Source of the DNA: a virus
Length of the DNA: 49,190 nt
Direction: 5' to 3' (one strand)
IMG/VR virus record: IMGVR_UViG_3300012532_000001
Location: 1-49,190 of that record
Shown: piece by piece, positions 7,730-13,990 of the stretch
Position numbering within the stretch: the first letter of the stretch is position 1
Layout of the letters: each line of letters opens with the position of its first letter
Translations under genes and position numbers: made by a program
The notes under the pieces: generated by a model
The model's database searches: none
Seen by the model: the letters and a program-made list of their open reading frames with translations, nothing else
What the model was told of the DNA's origin: nothing

Positions 7730-7960
7730 ATGTGCCAGAGCTGCGAGCAGTTACGGATCAACGGAGTAGTGTGCCACGAGTCAGGTTGCCCTGATGCGTG
7801 GCGTCGGAAGGTGCAGTGTGCTTGGTGTGGGAGAGAGTTTGTCCCTGACTCTCGTGGCCAGCGGTGCTGTGAGCAGTCATGTGCGGCGTCGTTTGCCGGG
7901 CAGGAGGATGATCTGGAGTCGATGGAGGATTACACGATTCGCAGGCTTCGAAGCAGGTAG
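7730..7960 (+). CDS. Cys-rich mini-protein, putative zinc-binding
   Basis: The product is 76 residues, with the start placed at ATG 7730 by the AAGGGGA ribosome site; the upstream GTG at 7703 would run through that site. It contains CQSCEQLRINGVVCHESGC, then CAWCGREF, then RCCEQSC: paired cysteines and a His suited to two zinc knuckles. The acidic C-terminal tail ends YTIRRLRSR. It is the first gene of the plus-strand cassette. From memory, 'CxxCE.RINGxxCHExGC' mini-proteins occur in phages and in planctomycete genomes without known function. Confidence 0.7.
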   Translation: MCQSCEQLRINGVVCHESGCPDAWRRKVQCAWCGREFVPDSRGQRCCEQSCAASFAGQEDDLESMEDYTIRRLRSR

Positions 7961-7965
7961 GCGGC

Positions 7966-7982
7966 CTGCCCAACGTGGGCAG
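7966..7982 (+). terminator. Hairpin after the first cassette gene
   Basis: Perfect 6-bp stem CTGCCC/GGGCAG with a 5-base loop, a few bases after the stop at 7960. It has no T-run, so it may be an RNA-stabilising or partial termination element. Confidence 0.4.
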
Positions 7983-8017
7983 CCTGTCACAAGCCAGGAT
8001 TTACACAAGGGGATGCT

Positions 8018-8221
8018 ATGAGAACCTATCAAGTCAAGCGGTACAACGATGGCCAGGCGATCGGCAGCGTCGATCTGACCGCTGACCAATTCGCTCGATA
8101 CGAGAGGATCGCGCAGCAGCCGGAGGGGATCGTGCGGCTGGGAGCCATGCCCCACGATCTGTACAACCTCGACACCGAGTATCAGGACACGCATGAGGAT
8201 ACGTCAATCTACCTGGATTAG
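8018..8221 (+). CDS. Small acidic protein, unknown
   Basis: The product is 67 residues from ATG 8018, preceded by the second ACACAAGGGGA copy (8003-8013). It opens MRTYQVKRYNDGQAIGSVDL, then DQFARYERIAQQ, and ends in an acidic tail EYQDTHEDTSIYLD. It has no cysteine pairs, TM segments or catalytic motif. Small, acidic early phage proteins sometimes inhibit host enzymes; nothing here proves that. Confidence 0.65.
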   Translation: MRTYQVKRYNDGQAIGSVDLTADQFARYERIAQQPEGIVRLGAMPHDLYNLDTEYQDTHEDTSIYLD

Positions 8222-8238
8222 TGAAGGCTTCCAGTGCT

Positions 8239-8259
8239 GGGCCGCGCCCGAGGCGGCCC
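8239..8259 (+). terminator. GC-rich hairpin followed by a pyrimidine run
   Basis: Perfect 7-bp stem GGGCCGC/GCGGCCC with a 7-base loop, 17 bases after a stop codon. The trailing sequence reaches TTCCTTTT about 10 bases later. That tail (8258-8277) recurs with one change at 17561-17580. Confidence 0.5.
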
Positions 8260-8314
8260 TACGCTGGGTTCCTTTTACCTGTTTACAGTGGACCAATTGA
8301 AGCGGAGAAAGCTT

Positions 8315-9010
8315 ATGCGATACGAATTGACTGGAACGACGCTGAAGGTCATCCCGGAACCCTCTGATGATTGGACCGAAATGACCGCAGGCTACCGCGT
8401 CGAAATGGTCAAGGGTGCTGAGTGCTTGAGGTGCGGAGAGGTCTATCTCAAAAAGCTGAAAAAAACGGTCAATCTTTGCTTGCGGTTGGCGGACAAACCT
8501 GAATTGCATGGTATGGTCGTCGCGTGGAAAGTTGCGATCCAAGAAGAAGCAGAAGCGAAGAAAGCAGCCGCGCTCGCTGAACTCTCCGCAATACTTGACG
8601 GCTCGACTCCGATTGCCCTGGCGTATCACGACGGTGAGTACCTGTCAGGATACGAAGCATACGGACAGTCTGCAGATCTGCTGGTGAAGCTCGGAGTCGC
8701 AGAAGAAGTCTCAGGTTGGGGTGTCTGCGTTGACAACAAACTCGTGGAGGCCCTTAGTGCGACGTTTACCTATGCAGCAGCCCAAGAGTTCGCACGTCCG
8801 AAAATCGACGCCCACCAAACTCTCCGCGACGAGAGCGCTGCGAAGCGTGCTGCAATATTCGCGACCGCGAAAGAGACCGGGACTCCTGTGCTCCTGGCTC
8901 ACTGGATGGACAATTGCGACGATCCGCGCGAGGAATGCAGCACGGACAGCGTGACAGAGTATGCGATGCCGGACGGAACGACAGAAACAAAACGTCAGCA
9001 CACTTGGTAA
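8315..9010 (+). CDS. Hypothetical phage protein, 231 residues
   Basis: The start is at ATG 8315, with GCGGAGAAAG upstream; the open frame reaches back to 8234 but without a ribosome site. The N-terminal third is beta-rich (MRYELTGTTLKVIPEPSDDW) with one CLRC pair. The middle is a charged helix (EEAEAKKAAALAELSAIL) followed by a second compact region with WGVCVDNKLVEALS. The end holds HWMDNCDDPREECSTDSV. It is the largest gene of the plus-strand cassette. I do not recognise a family. Confidence 0.65.
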   Translation: MRYELTGTTLKVIPEPSDDWTEMTAGYRVEMVKGAECLRCGEVYLKKLKKTVNLCLRLADKPELHGMVVAWKVAIQEEAEAKKAAALAELSAILDGSTPIALAYHDGEYLSGYEAYGQSADLLVKLGVAEEVSGWGVCVDNKLVEALSATFTYAAAQEFARPKIDAHQTLRDESAAKRAAIFATAKETGTPVLLAHWMDNCDDPREECSTDSVTEYAMPDGTTETKRQHTW

Positions 9011-9018
9011 TCGGCCGT

Positions 9019-9228
9019 GTGGCCGTGCATCTCAATAGCGCGCCATACCTAGGCTTGCGGCTCGCCATCGAGCCAGAGTATCCGCAGGAATACCAGGACT
9101 ACTGGGCGCAAGTCGATTGGACGCCATGCCCAGTCTGCAGCGCCCCCGTGGTGTGGTATGAGGCCGGCTACGTCCCTGGATATCGGGTTTGTACGCGGCC
9201 GCCGCACCATCATTCAATCGCCAATTGA
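9019..9228 (+). CDS. Small Cys/His protein, possible zinc finger
   Basis: About 69 residues ending at 9228. The start is uncertain: in-frame TTG 9004, GTG 9019 and GTG 9025 are possible and none has a clear ribosome site; TTG 9004 would overlap the stop of the previous gene. The protein-like part reads EYQDYWAQVDWTPCPVC, then VWYEAGYVPGYRVCTRPPHHH. CPVC plus a later Cys and a His run could bind zinc. It is probably translated by coupling to the preceding gene. Function is unknown. Confidence 0.5.
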   Translation: MAVHLNSAPYLGLRLAIEPEYPQEYQDYWAQVDWTPCPVCSAPVVWYEAGYVPGYRVCTRPPHHHSIAN

Positions 9229-9252
9229 TCTGCGGATCCATCGAAAATGTAT

Positions 9253-9282
9253 TTGGCTAGCGCGTAACCGCAAAAATATACT
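9253..9282 (+). promoter_or_regulatory. Sigma70-like promoter before 9306
   Basis: TTGGCT (9253-9258), an 18-base spacer, then TATACT (9277-9282). The predicted start of transcription is about 16 bases before ATG 9306, leaving a very short leader that lacks a Shine-Dalgarno sequence. Confidence 0.5.
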
Positions 9283-9305
9283 TGATGCACTTTGACTAAT
9301 GTCTA

Positions 9306-9584
9306 ATGATGACACCATTTCTCTGTCCCAGGTGCGGTGCGTGGCACCTGGGACATCCTGGTAATGTCGCCGCCGGCGTCAGGCCATCGATCGGCAAATG
9401 CGGCCGGACGAAACGACGGTATCCTGACGAGGCCAGCGCGGCGGCGGCCGCGGCGCTGATCCTGGCGGATATGGCGCGGCGGGTGTCTGAGGAGCGGCGC
9501 CGCGAGTTGCTGGAAAAGCGAAGACCGTTGACGCCGTCCTCTGACCGGGGACGGCGGGTGATCCGTGATCCGAGGGGACTGTGA
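9306..9584 (+). CDS. Small zinc-knuckle protein with helical tail
   Basis: The product is 92 residues from ATG 9306 or 9309. It opens MMTPFLCPRCGAWHLGHPGN, where CPRC with a nearby WHLGH gives a Cys2His2-like knuckle. A basic stretch and a long Ala/Arg/Glu helix (ASAAAAAALILADMARRVSEE) follow, then a basic tail. The 'CPxCGxWHLGHP' signature is familiar from small proteins of phages of high-GC hosts, from memory. Nucleic-acid binding is likely; a specific role is unknown. Confidence 0.65.
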   Translation: MMTPFLCPRCGAWHLGHPGNVAAGVRPSIGKCGRTKRRYPDEASAAAAAALILADMARRVSEERRRELLEKRRPLTPSSDRGRRVIRDPRGL

Positions 9585-9601
9585 CACAAGGGGAAATTAG
9601 C

Positions 9602-9793
9602 ATGCGAGACAGGAATGGCCTTTCGATCCACACCGGCGACCGCGTTTCCGTGCAAACCACGGGAGCCGCAACCATGGCGACCGTGATCGACGCCCACAGT
9701 GATATGGCGCAGGAGCTTAAGTCGGTCCTCGTGCAGTTCGAGAACGGCACGGCGCAATACATGCCGCCAACGACCGTCGCCGTACAGCGTTGA
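9602..9793 (+). CDS. SH3-like small beta protein
   Basis: The product is 63 residues from ATG 9602, seven bases after the third ACACAAGGGGA copy. The sequence RNGLSIHTGDRVSVQ... TATVIDAH... LVQFENGTAQYMPPTTVAV has the strand spacing and 'GDRV' turn of SH3- or KOW-like barrels, which bind RNA, DNA or protein. It is followed by a strong hairpin at 9809-9836. No closer family was recognised. Confidence 0.6.
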   Translation: MRDRNGLSIHTGDRVSVQTTGAATMATVIDAHSDMAQELKSVLVQFENGTAQYMPPTTVAVQR

Positions 9794-9808
9794 TCCCTTG
9801 TGTCGCAG

Positions 9809-9836
9809 CGTGCCGGCCTGCCCAGGGTCCGGCACG
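9809..9836 (+). terminator. Hairpin after the SH3-like gene
   Basis: Perfect 8-bp stem CGTGCCGG/CCGGCACG with a 12-base loop, 15 bases after the stop at 9793, followed by TTGCATTT. Likely terminator or 3'-end stabiliser. Confidence 0.5.
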
Positions 9837-9867
9837 TTGCATTTACCCAATCAAAGGACGGTGAACG

Positions 9868-10092
9868 ATGGCGCACCCAAGCGGACCATGTACACGATGT
9901 GGCGTCGATTACCAACCAGAGGAACTGGATTTTCACTTGTGCTGCAAATGCGAGCGCGACCTGATTGCTGTTCGCGTCGTCGGCGATAATTGGGCTATCA
10001 AGGCTAAGGCCGCAACCAACTTGCTGGAATTCGCCGAGATGGTCTACAAGGAAGCGCAGGCCGTCATCTCCCTGGTGAAAGGCGGCGCGTGA
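9868..10092 (+). CDS. Small Cys-cluster protein
   Basis: The product is 74 residues from ATG 9868 (AAAGGACGG upstream). The N-terminal CTRCGVDYQPEELDFHLCCKC supplies two cysteine pairs for a zinc site. The C-terminal half is a plain helix (AATNLLEFAEMVYKEAQAV). Its stop overlaps the next gene (TGATG), so the two are coupled. Function is unknown. Confidence 0.65.
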   Translation: MAHPSGPCTRCGVDYQPEELDFHLCCKCERDLIAVRVVGDNWAIKAKAATNLLEFAEMVYKEAQAVISLVKGGA

Positions 10093-10286
10093 TGGACCCA
10101 TGGACCGACGATTTCTTCCAGCCGCGTGCCGAGCCGTCCTCGCTATTTGGCAACGACGTAGGGCACCTGCCCGAGCGCAGGACAGCTTTGTCGGCTGAAA
10201 AGGGCATCCCCATGCGGCTGATCCGCGGGTGCTTGGTGAAGGTGCAATGTGACCTGGCGGATTTGGAGGAAGTATCATGCCCGTGA
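10092..10286 (+). CDS. Hypothetical small protein
   Basis: The product is 64 residues from ATG 10092 (TGATG overlap with the gene before; GTG 10089 is possible). It opens MDPWTDDFFQPRAEPSSLFG and later reads PMRLIRGCLVKVQCDLADLE. No motif was recognised. Its last ten bases overlap the start of the next gene, giving a coupled run of three genes. Confidence 0.55.
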   Translation: MDPWTDDFFQPRAEPSSLFGNDVGHLPERRTALSAEKGIPMRLIRGCLVKVQCDLADLEEVSCP

Positions 10287-10558
10287 CCGTCAACCGCTCA
10301 CTGCGCCGTCTCAGTGCGGCCTCGATGTACAGCGGCGGCCGCCGCCGGGGCATCGTCATCGAAATCCACCCTGACGCCAATGGGCTGGGCAAGCCAGGGT
10401 CTGGGTTCATCGGCCTGCGCCTGTCAGGAATCAGGCGCTGCTATTACCTGCCAGTCGATTGGTGTTTCCGCGAGGCGGTCCGGGCTGATCTGGCACGAAC
10501 TCGGGCGGAACGCAAGCGGCTCCGGGCTGAGAAGAAAGCGAGATTGTCCGGTCGATGA
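10277..10558 (+). CDS. Basic small protein, putative nucleic-acid binder
   Basis: The product is 93 residues from ATG 10277, with a strong GGAGGAA site. An Arg-rich start (VTVNRSLRRLSAASMYSGGR) is followed by a beta segment (RGIVIEIHPDANGLGKPG), then YYLPVDWCFREAV. The end is a strongly basic helix (RTRAERKRLRAEKKARLSGR). Charge suggests DNA or RNA binding; no family was recognised. It ends the plus-strand cassette, converging with the VRR-NUC gene three bases away. Confidence 0.6.
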   Translation: MPVTVNRSLRRLSAASMYSGGRRRGIVIEIHPDANGLGKPGSGFIGLRLSGIRRCYYLPVDWCFREAVRADLARTRAERKRLRAEKKARLSGR

Positions 10559-10561
10559 GAT

Positions 10562-10993
10562 TCACGCCAGGATTGATTTGATATCGGCCCACATCTCCGG
10601 CGTCCACACGTAACACTCGACATTCGCTTCGGCCAGCGCCGACAGCCATTTGGTTTGGTCAGCGCTGGCCTTGTTCTTTCCCACCTTCAATTCAGCGGCG
10701 ACGATCCGCTTGCGGCGGACCATAAGCAGGTCGACGAACCCAGCCCCATCCCCTTGAACCGGCGTTTGCCAGTAAAAAGAACCGTCTTTTCGCTGCACTC
10801 TCACTGACCTGAAATGGGCCGTTCTCCACCCGGTCGACCGCGCCTCGCCGATGACCAGGGCCGTGAATTCTGACTCGCTCATCTTGGGCAGGGTGATCTG
10901 AGATGACTGGCCGGCCGGCATCGGCTGGACCTGGGTGACGACGACCCCAGGGGTTGCGAGGATCTGGGCTACCAATTCGGGGGGCAGCTTCAT
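10562..10993 (-). CDS. VRR-NUC domain nuclease
   Basis: The product is 143 residues from ATG 10993 (GAAAGGC upstream). The single VRR-NUC domain belongs to the PD-(D/E)XK nucleases, which cleave structured DNA such as flaps or junctions. Visible catalytic pattern: GDGAGFVDLL (D88), AAELKVGKNKAS (E101, K103) and ADQTKWL (Q113). Small stand-alone VRR-NUC proteins are common in phage replication modules. Its ATG overlaps the stop of the methyltransferase frame once that gene's frameshift is repaired, so the two were once translationally coupled. Confidence 0.85.
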   Translation of the reverse strand: MKLPPELVAQILATPGVVVTQVQPMPAGQSSQITLPKMSESEFTALVIGEARSTGWRTAHFRSVRVQRKDGSFYWQTPVQGDGAGFVDLLMVRRKRIVAAELKVGKNKASADQTKWLSALAEANVECYVWTPEMWADIKSILA

Positions 10994-11024
10994 GTTCGTG
11001 CCTTTCCGTTGGAATCAGATTCAA

Positions 11025-11762
11025 TTAGCCGGCGTCCGATCCATTCGGCGACTTGGGGACGATGCTGTTTCCGCAGACTCGATAGCGGTCCAGTTCATCG
11101 GGAACCCTTGCAACCACTCGACAAATTTTGCTGTCGGGCACCCATCGAATTCGATCCGGCAATGCAGGACTAGATTTGAGCTTGCCGGGCCAGCTCCGAA
11201 GCCGCATCGCTTGTTTCGTGCCTGTTGCTTCAAATGCGCTGCTTTGGAAAACTTCATCCGTTTGCAATCGCTGGCCTGCGCTGTAGGCCACAATGAAAAC
11301 TCTTTCTCTTTCGTGTGGCGCGCCAAAAGCCTGCGCTGGTAGAGTCTGCCATTCCGCATCAAACCCGAGCGCGGAAAGATCGCTGAGAACTCTTCCAAGC
11401 CCCCGAAAAGTAAGCGCTGAGACGTTCTCCAAGATTGCGTATCGCGGTCGAATTGCGCCGAGAATTCTTGAGAATTCAAACCATAGGCCACTGCGAGCCC
11501 CGTCAAGCCCGGTTCCATGGTGATTCGCTTCGCTGATGTCCTGGCATGGGAACCCACCAGCGATGCAATCGGTTCGCCATTCGTCGGCGTTGCCAGGTGG
11601 GAAGTCGCACACGTCGCGCCATCGACGGACGTTTGGCCAGTGTTTTTCAAGGACGCGCGTCGCATAGTCGTCAATCTCCACCTGCCATTTGCACACCATG
11701 CCGGCTCTCTCAAGGCCAAGGTCCATGCCACCGATACCGGCGAATAGGCTGCCAAAGGTCAT
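11025..11762 (-). CDS. DNA cytosine-5 methyltransferase, C-terminus frameshifted
   Basis: The product is 245 residues from ATG 11762. It transfers a methyl group from S-adenosylmethionine to cytosine C5 in DNA. Motif I is FAGIGGMDLGLERAG, motif IV GGFPCQDIS (catalytic C73), motif VI ILENV, motif VIII GAPHERERVF, and motif X starts at GNSIVP (231-236). The frame then runs into KSPNGSDAG and stops. One extra G in the GGGG at 11055-11058 (plus strand) would give VPQVAEWIGRRLIES and a stop at 10990, overlapping the next ATG. So this is a one-base deletion or a sequencing error. The target domain is short. An orphan methyltransferase is likely; no restriction enzyme was seen. Confidence 0.85.
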   Translation of the reverse strand: MTFGSLFAGIGGMDLGLERAGMVCKWQVEIDDYATRVLEKHWPNVRRWRDVCDFPPGNADEWRTDCIAGGFPCQDISEANHHGTGLDGARSGLWFEFSRILGAIRPRYAILENVSALTFRGLGRVLSDLSALGFDAEWQTLPAQAFGAPHERERVFIVAYSAGQRLQTDEVFQSSAFEATGTKQAMRLRSWPGKLKSSPALPDRIRWVPDSKICRVVARVPDELDRYRVCGNSIVPKSPNGSDAG

Positions 11763-11959
11763 GCTCGCACCTTTCCATTCTTGCCGGATTCCAGCAGAGT
11801 CAACCAGGGGCCACCGTAAAGTCCAGCTGACAGCAGCCGCGGCACTGAGCCGGCCCCGCTGCACTGCTTGGTCTGGGCGTCCAAATGACGAGGTATCAAT
11901 TGGCCTAGCTTGAGGGCCATGATACGCTTGCAGGTTTGGCAGTAGCAGCCCTGGGTCAT
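11759..11959 (-). CDS. Small Cys-containing protein upstream of the methyltransferase
   Basis: The product is 66 residues from ATG 11959 (GGAG five bases upstream). It opens MTQGCYCQTCKRIMALKLGQ, and later has RHLDAQTKQC. CxCxxC plus a His and Cys could bind a metal. It ends in an ATGA overlap with the methyltransferase start. Unrecognised. Confidence 0.55.
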   Translation of the reverse strand: MTQGCYCQTCKRIMALKLGQLIPRHLDAQTKQCSGAGSVPRLLSAGLYGGPWLTLLESGKNGKVRA

Positions 11960-11960
11960 C

Positions 11961-12161
11961 TCAACTCCACAGAATTTCGAACTTTTCAGCGTATTGTTCG
12001 GCGGTCGGACCATCGTAAGAAACACGATGAGCGGCCAGAGTTTTGTGATTCAGTCCTATTTTACCGTAGCCGCCAAATTTCACACTGGCTGTCCACTCGA
12101 CGCATCCATTGGCATTTTTCTTTGTTTTGGCGATTAGCCTATCAATCAAATCATCGTTCAT
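11961..12161 (-). CDS. Truncated HNH-endonuclease-like protein
   Basis: The product is 66 residues from ATG 12161. It matches only the front of phage HNH homing nucleases: RLIAKTKKNANGCVEWTASV, FGGYGKIGLNHKTLAAHRVSY. After HRVSY it diverges and stops (FEILWS), so the H...N...H catalytic core (HxCDNP-CxNPxHL) is missing. It is therefore probably a decayed homing endonuclease, or a minimal protein reusing the fold's N-terminal part. The intact version in this genome is at 47240-47803. Its end supplies the ribosome site of the next gene. Confidence 0.6.
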   Translation of the reverse strand: MNDDLIDRLIAKTKKNANGCVEWTASVKFGGYGKIGLNHKTLAAHRVSYDGPTAEQYAEKFEILWS

Positions 12162-12333
12162 CAGCTTCTTCCTTCTTTGGTATTTGATACTTGCTCGCTA
12201 GCCAACCCAGGACTCGGTAGCGCTCGGCTGGCGGCAATTCATCCAGGATGTCATAGATGTCCCCCGCCGCGATCAAGTCGCGGTGTTTGGCGGCAATCTG
12301 CTTCTTGCCGGTGGGTTCGGTTGGCTGACTCAT
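12151..12333 (-). CDS. Small hypothetical protein
   Basis: The product is 60 residues from ATG 12333 (GAAAGGAAA upstream), overlapping both neighbours by a few bases. It has a charged start (SQPTEPTGKKQIAAKHRDL), one helix (DIYDILDELPPAERYRVLGW) and a basic-acidic tail. No motif was recognised. Confidence 0.55.
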   Translation of the reverse strand: MSQPTEPTGKKQIAAKHRDLIAAGDIYDILDELPPAERYRVLGWLASKYQIPKKEEADER

Positions 12334-12860
12334 GGGTTTCCTTTCGTGGTTGTGGTTTCAAACTCTGCATCTTGAACGTCGTCTGCTTTGGGCGCGGCCA
12401 GCATCAGCGGCATGTTACCAGCACGGATCGCCGGCAATGCTCGGTCGATGATGAAGTCTCCGACAGTCATCTGGTTCGGCATCACGATGAACGCAAGGAA
12501 TTCCTGTTCAAGCGTCGAAATCTTGCACTCGACCGCTTCGAGTTTTGCTTTCACCGTCAACAGCAAGGCCCGCCAGCGCTGGCGCTCTTCTTGCTGATAT
12601 ACCTGCTCGATCTGCTGGTCGGTTCGCTTGACGAGATAGCCATACCGATCCTTCTTGTGCGTCAGGTTTTTATCGGCACGCGATGGCAGAGGCAACACGA
12701 ACCGAATGAACAAATCCTTGACGCGGAAGCCGATCATGGCCGCGCCTTGCTTCCAGCCAGTTTGAAACTCTTCCGCGCCATAGCGGATCAGCGTCGATTC
12801 AATCTCGGCGCGTGACTTGCTGACCGGCACAGTTGTTTCGGATGCAAAACGTCCCATCAT
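12330..12860 (-). CDS. Conserved phage replication-module protein, unknown function
   Basis: The product is 176 residues from ATG 12860 or 12857 (GGAAGGGGA upstream). The pattern MGRFASETTVPVSKSRAEIE, RYGAEEFQTGW, IRFVLPLP, RQRWRALLLTVKAKLEAVE, EQEFLAFIVMP, TVGDFIIDRALP is one I associate with a widespread phage hypothetical protein found near replication genes. It folds as alpha/beta with a central helix. No catalytic residues are evident. It lies between the primase and a run of small genes. Confidence 0.7.
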   Translation of the reverse strand: MMGRFASETTVPVSKSRAEIESTLIRYGAEEFQTGWKQGAAMIGFRVKDLFIRFVLPLPSRADKNLTHKKDRYGYLVKRTDQQIEQVYQQEERQRWRALLLTVKAKLEAVECKISTLEQEFLAFIVMPNQMTVGDFIIDRALPAIRAGNMPLMLAAPKADDVQDAEFETTTTKGNP

Positions 12861-12898
12861 TTCCCCTTCCTCGCTTCGGCGAGCAACGCTGCTCGCAA

Positions 12899-13762
12899 CT
12901 AACTATCAAGCCATTCTGACAACGATGCTGGAAAGTCAGACACAATTGTCATCCATTGCCGAATATCCTTGAACGGCTGCGGCAGAATCGCCCATGGCAC
13001 ATTGAGGGCTGTCGCAACTCGCTTCGCCCCGTATCTTCCAGGCCAGCACCATGAGCATCCTTCGCAGTCTTTCGGACAATGATCGGCAGTCCCAGGTCGA
13101 TTCGGCTTCCGGTCGTTCTCACCAACAACCAACACGTCCCGATAGTCTGCCCGTCGATCCAAGTAACTCGCAATGATCTCGACGCCGCCAATGTTGGACG
13201 GCCTACCCAATGCGGCAAAGCCATGTGTCGTCAACGCCGCAACATCTGATGCCCCCTCGACAATCAGAATCGGGCCTTCTTTTGTCCACCAGCTTTCAGG
13301 CACAAAGACGCCTCTGTTGCTCGTTCCGGCCATCGTCATCTTTCGACCGTCGCCGTATCTCCGCGTTATTCCGATAACTTTGCAAGCCTCATCTCTCGCC
13401 GGGAAACTGGCGAATTCTTTGCTGTCATAGTCCCAGCCGATCCCGCAGTGTAGCGATTCCAAACTAGCCACCGATACGCCCAATTGCTTCGCCAGCTTTT
13501 CGCGCTTTTCACCAGCAAGTTTGTCCTTGAACATCTTTGCGGCAATGGCAGAAACGTCGGCCAGGTTCTTAACCTCTTTCGCCGGGGCCACGACAATCGT
13601 CTCGTCAAGACGATGGATATACCCGCCACTCTTGACCTCTCTGCCGCCTGCAATCCGCATACAGTGCGCTGCTGTCCCGTCCGCAGACACCGAACACCAA
13701 TCAGGCCGCTTGCAAACGACGCATGGATTGGCGCGTGAACAGCGGACCCATTTGGCATCCAT
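12899..13762 (-). CDS. Zinc-finger TOPRIM primase
   Basis: The product is 287 residues. It makes RNA primers for DNA replication. The N-terminal zinc motif NPCVVCKRPDWC... HC uses C14, C17, C23 and C34. The TOPRIM core follows: GPILIVEGASDVAAL (E169) and DVLVVGENDRK (E215, D217). The usual DxD is ExD here. A Cys cluster HCPKDCEGCSWCW (228-240) is inserted after it, and FKDIRQWM near the end matches the closing motif of such primases. No helicase domain is fused; the SF2 helicase is encoded upstream. The zinc signature recalls planctomycete proteins (from memory). Confidence 0.8.
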   Translation of the reverse strand: MDAKWVRCSRANPCVVCKRPDWCSVSADGTAAHCMRIAGGREVKSGGYIHRLDETIVVAPAKEVKNLADVSAIAAKMFKDKLAGEKREKLAKQLGVSVASLESLHCGIGWDYDSKEFASFPARDEACKVIGITRRYGDGRKMTMAGTSNRGVFVPESWWTKEGPILIVEGASDVAALTTHGFAALGRPSNIGGVEIIASYLDRRADYRDVLVVGENDRKPNRPGTADHCPKDCEGCSWCWPGRYGAKRVATALNVPWAILPQPFKDIRQWMTIVSDFPASLSEWLDS

Positions 13763-13765
13763 GAT

Positions 13766-13990
13766 TCATCCCGTCTTGCAATGGTCTGGCACGCTGTCAT
13801 ATTTTGTCAGCAGCCTTTCAAGGGCAGAGTAACAACGTTTCAAATCGACGCTAATCGCTTCGATCAATTCGCCGTCTTCGTGCGGCCCAAGTTCGTCGCA
13901 ATCATCGAAGTCGGCCATTTCCATGTACGCGCTGGCAGTCAACAATCCCTCCATGGCTATCTGTAAATGCCAAATCATGTCAGCCTTCAT
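13766..13990 (-). CDS. Small acidic helical protein
   Basis: The product is 74 residues from ATG 13990, which lies inside the last codons of the helicase gene with an excellent AAGGGGGA site. It opens MKADMIWHLQIAMEGLLTAS, then an acidic segment DFDDCDELGPHEDGELIEAI, then a helix DLKRCYSALERLLTKY. No family was recognised. Start placement relies on the ribosome site; the frame extends much further upstream only as a shadow of the helicase gene. Confidence 0.6.
   Translation of the reverse strand: MKADMIWHLQIAMEGLLTASAYMEMADFDDCDELGPHEDGELIEAISVDLKRCYSALERLLTKYDSVPDHCKTG

Noticed and set aside
11021-11755. Alternative 244-residue frame in the methyltransferase region
   Set aside because: It lacks all methyltransferase motifs; the neighbouring frame has them in order.
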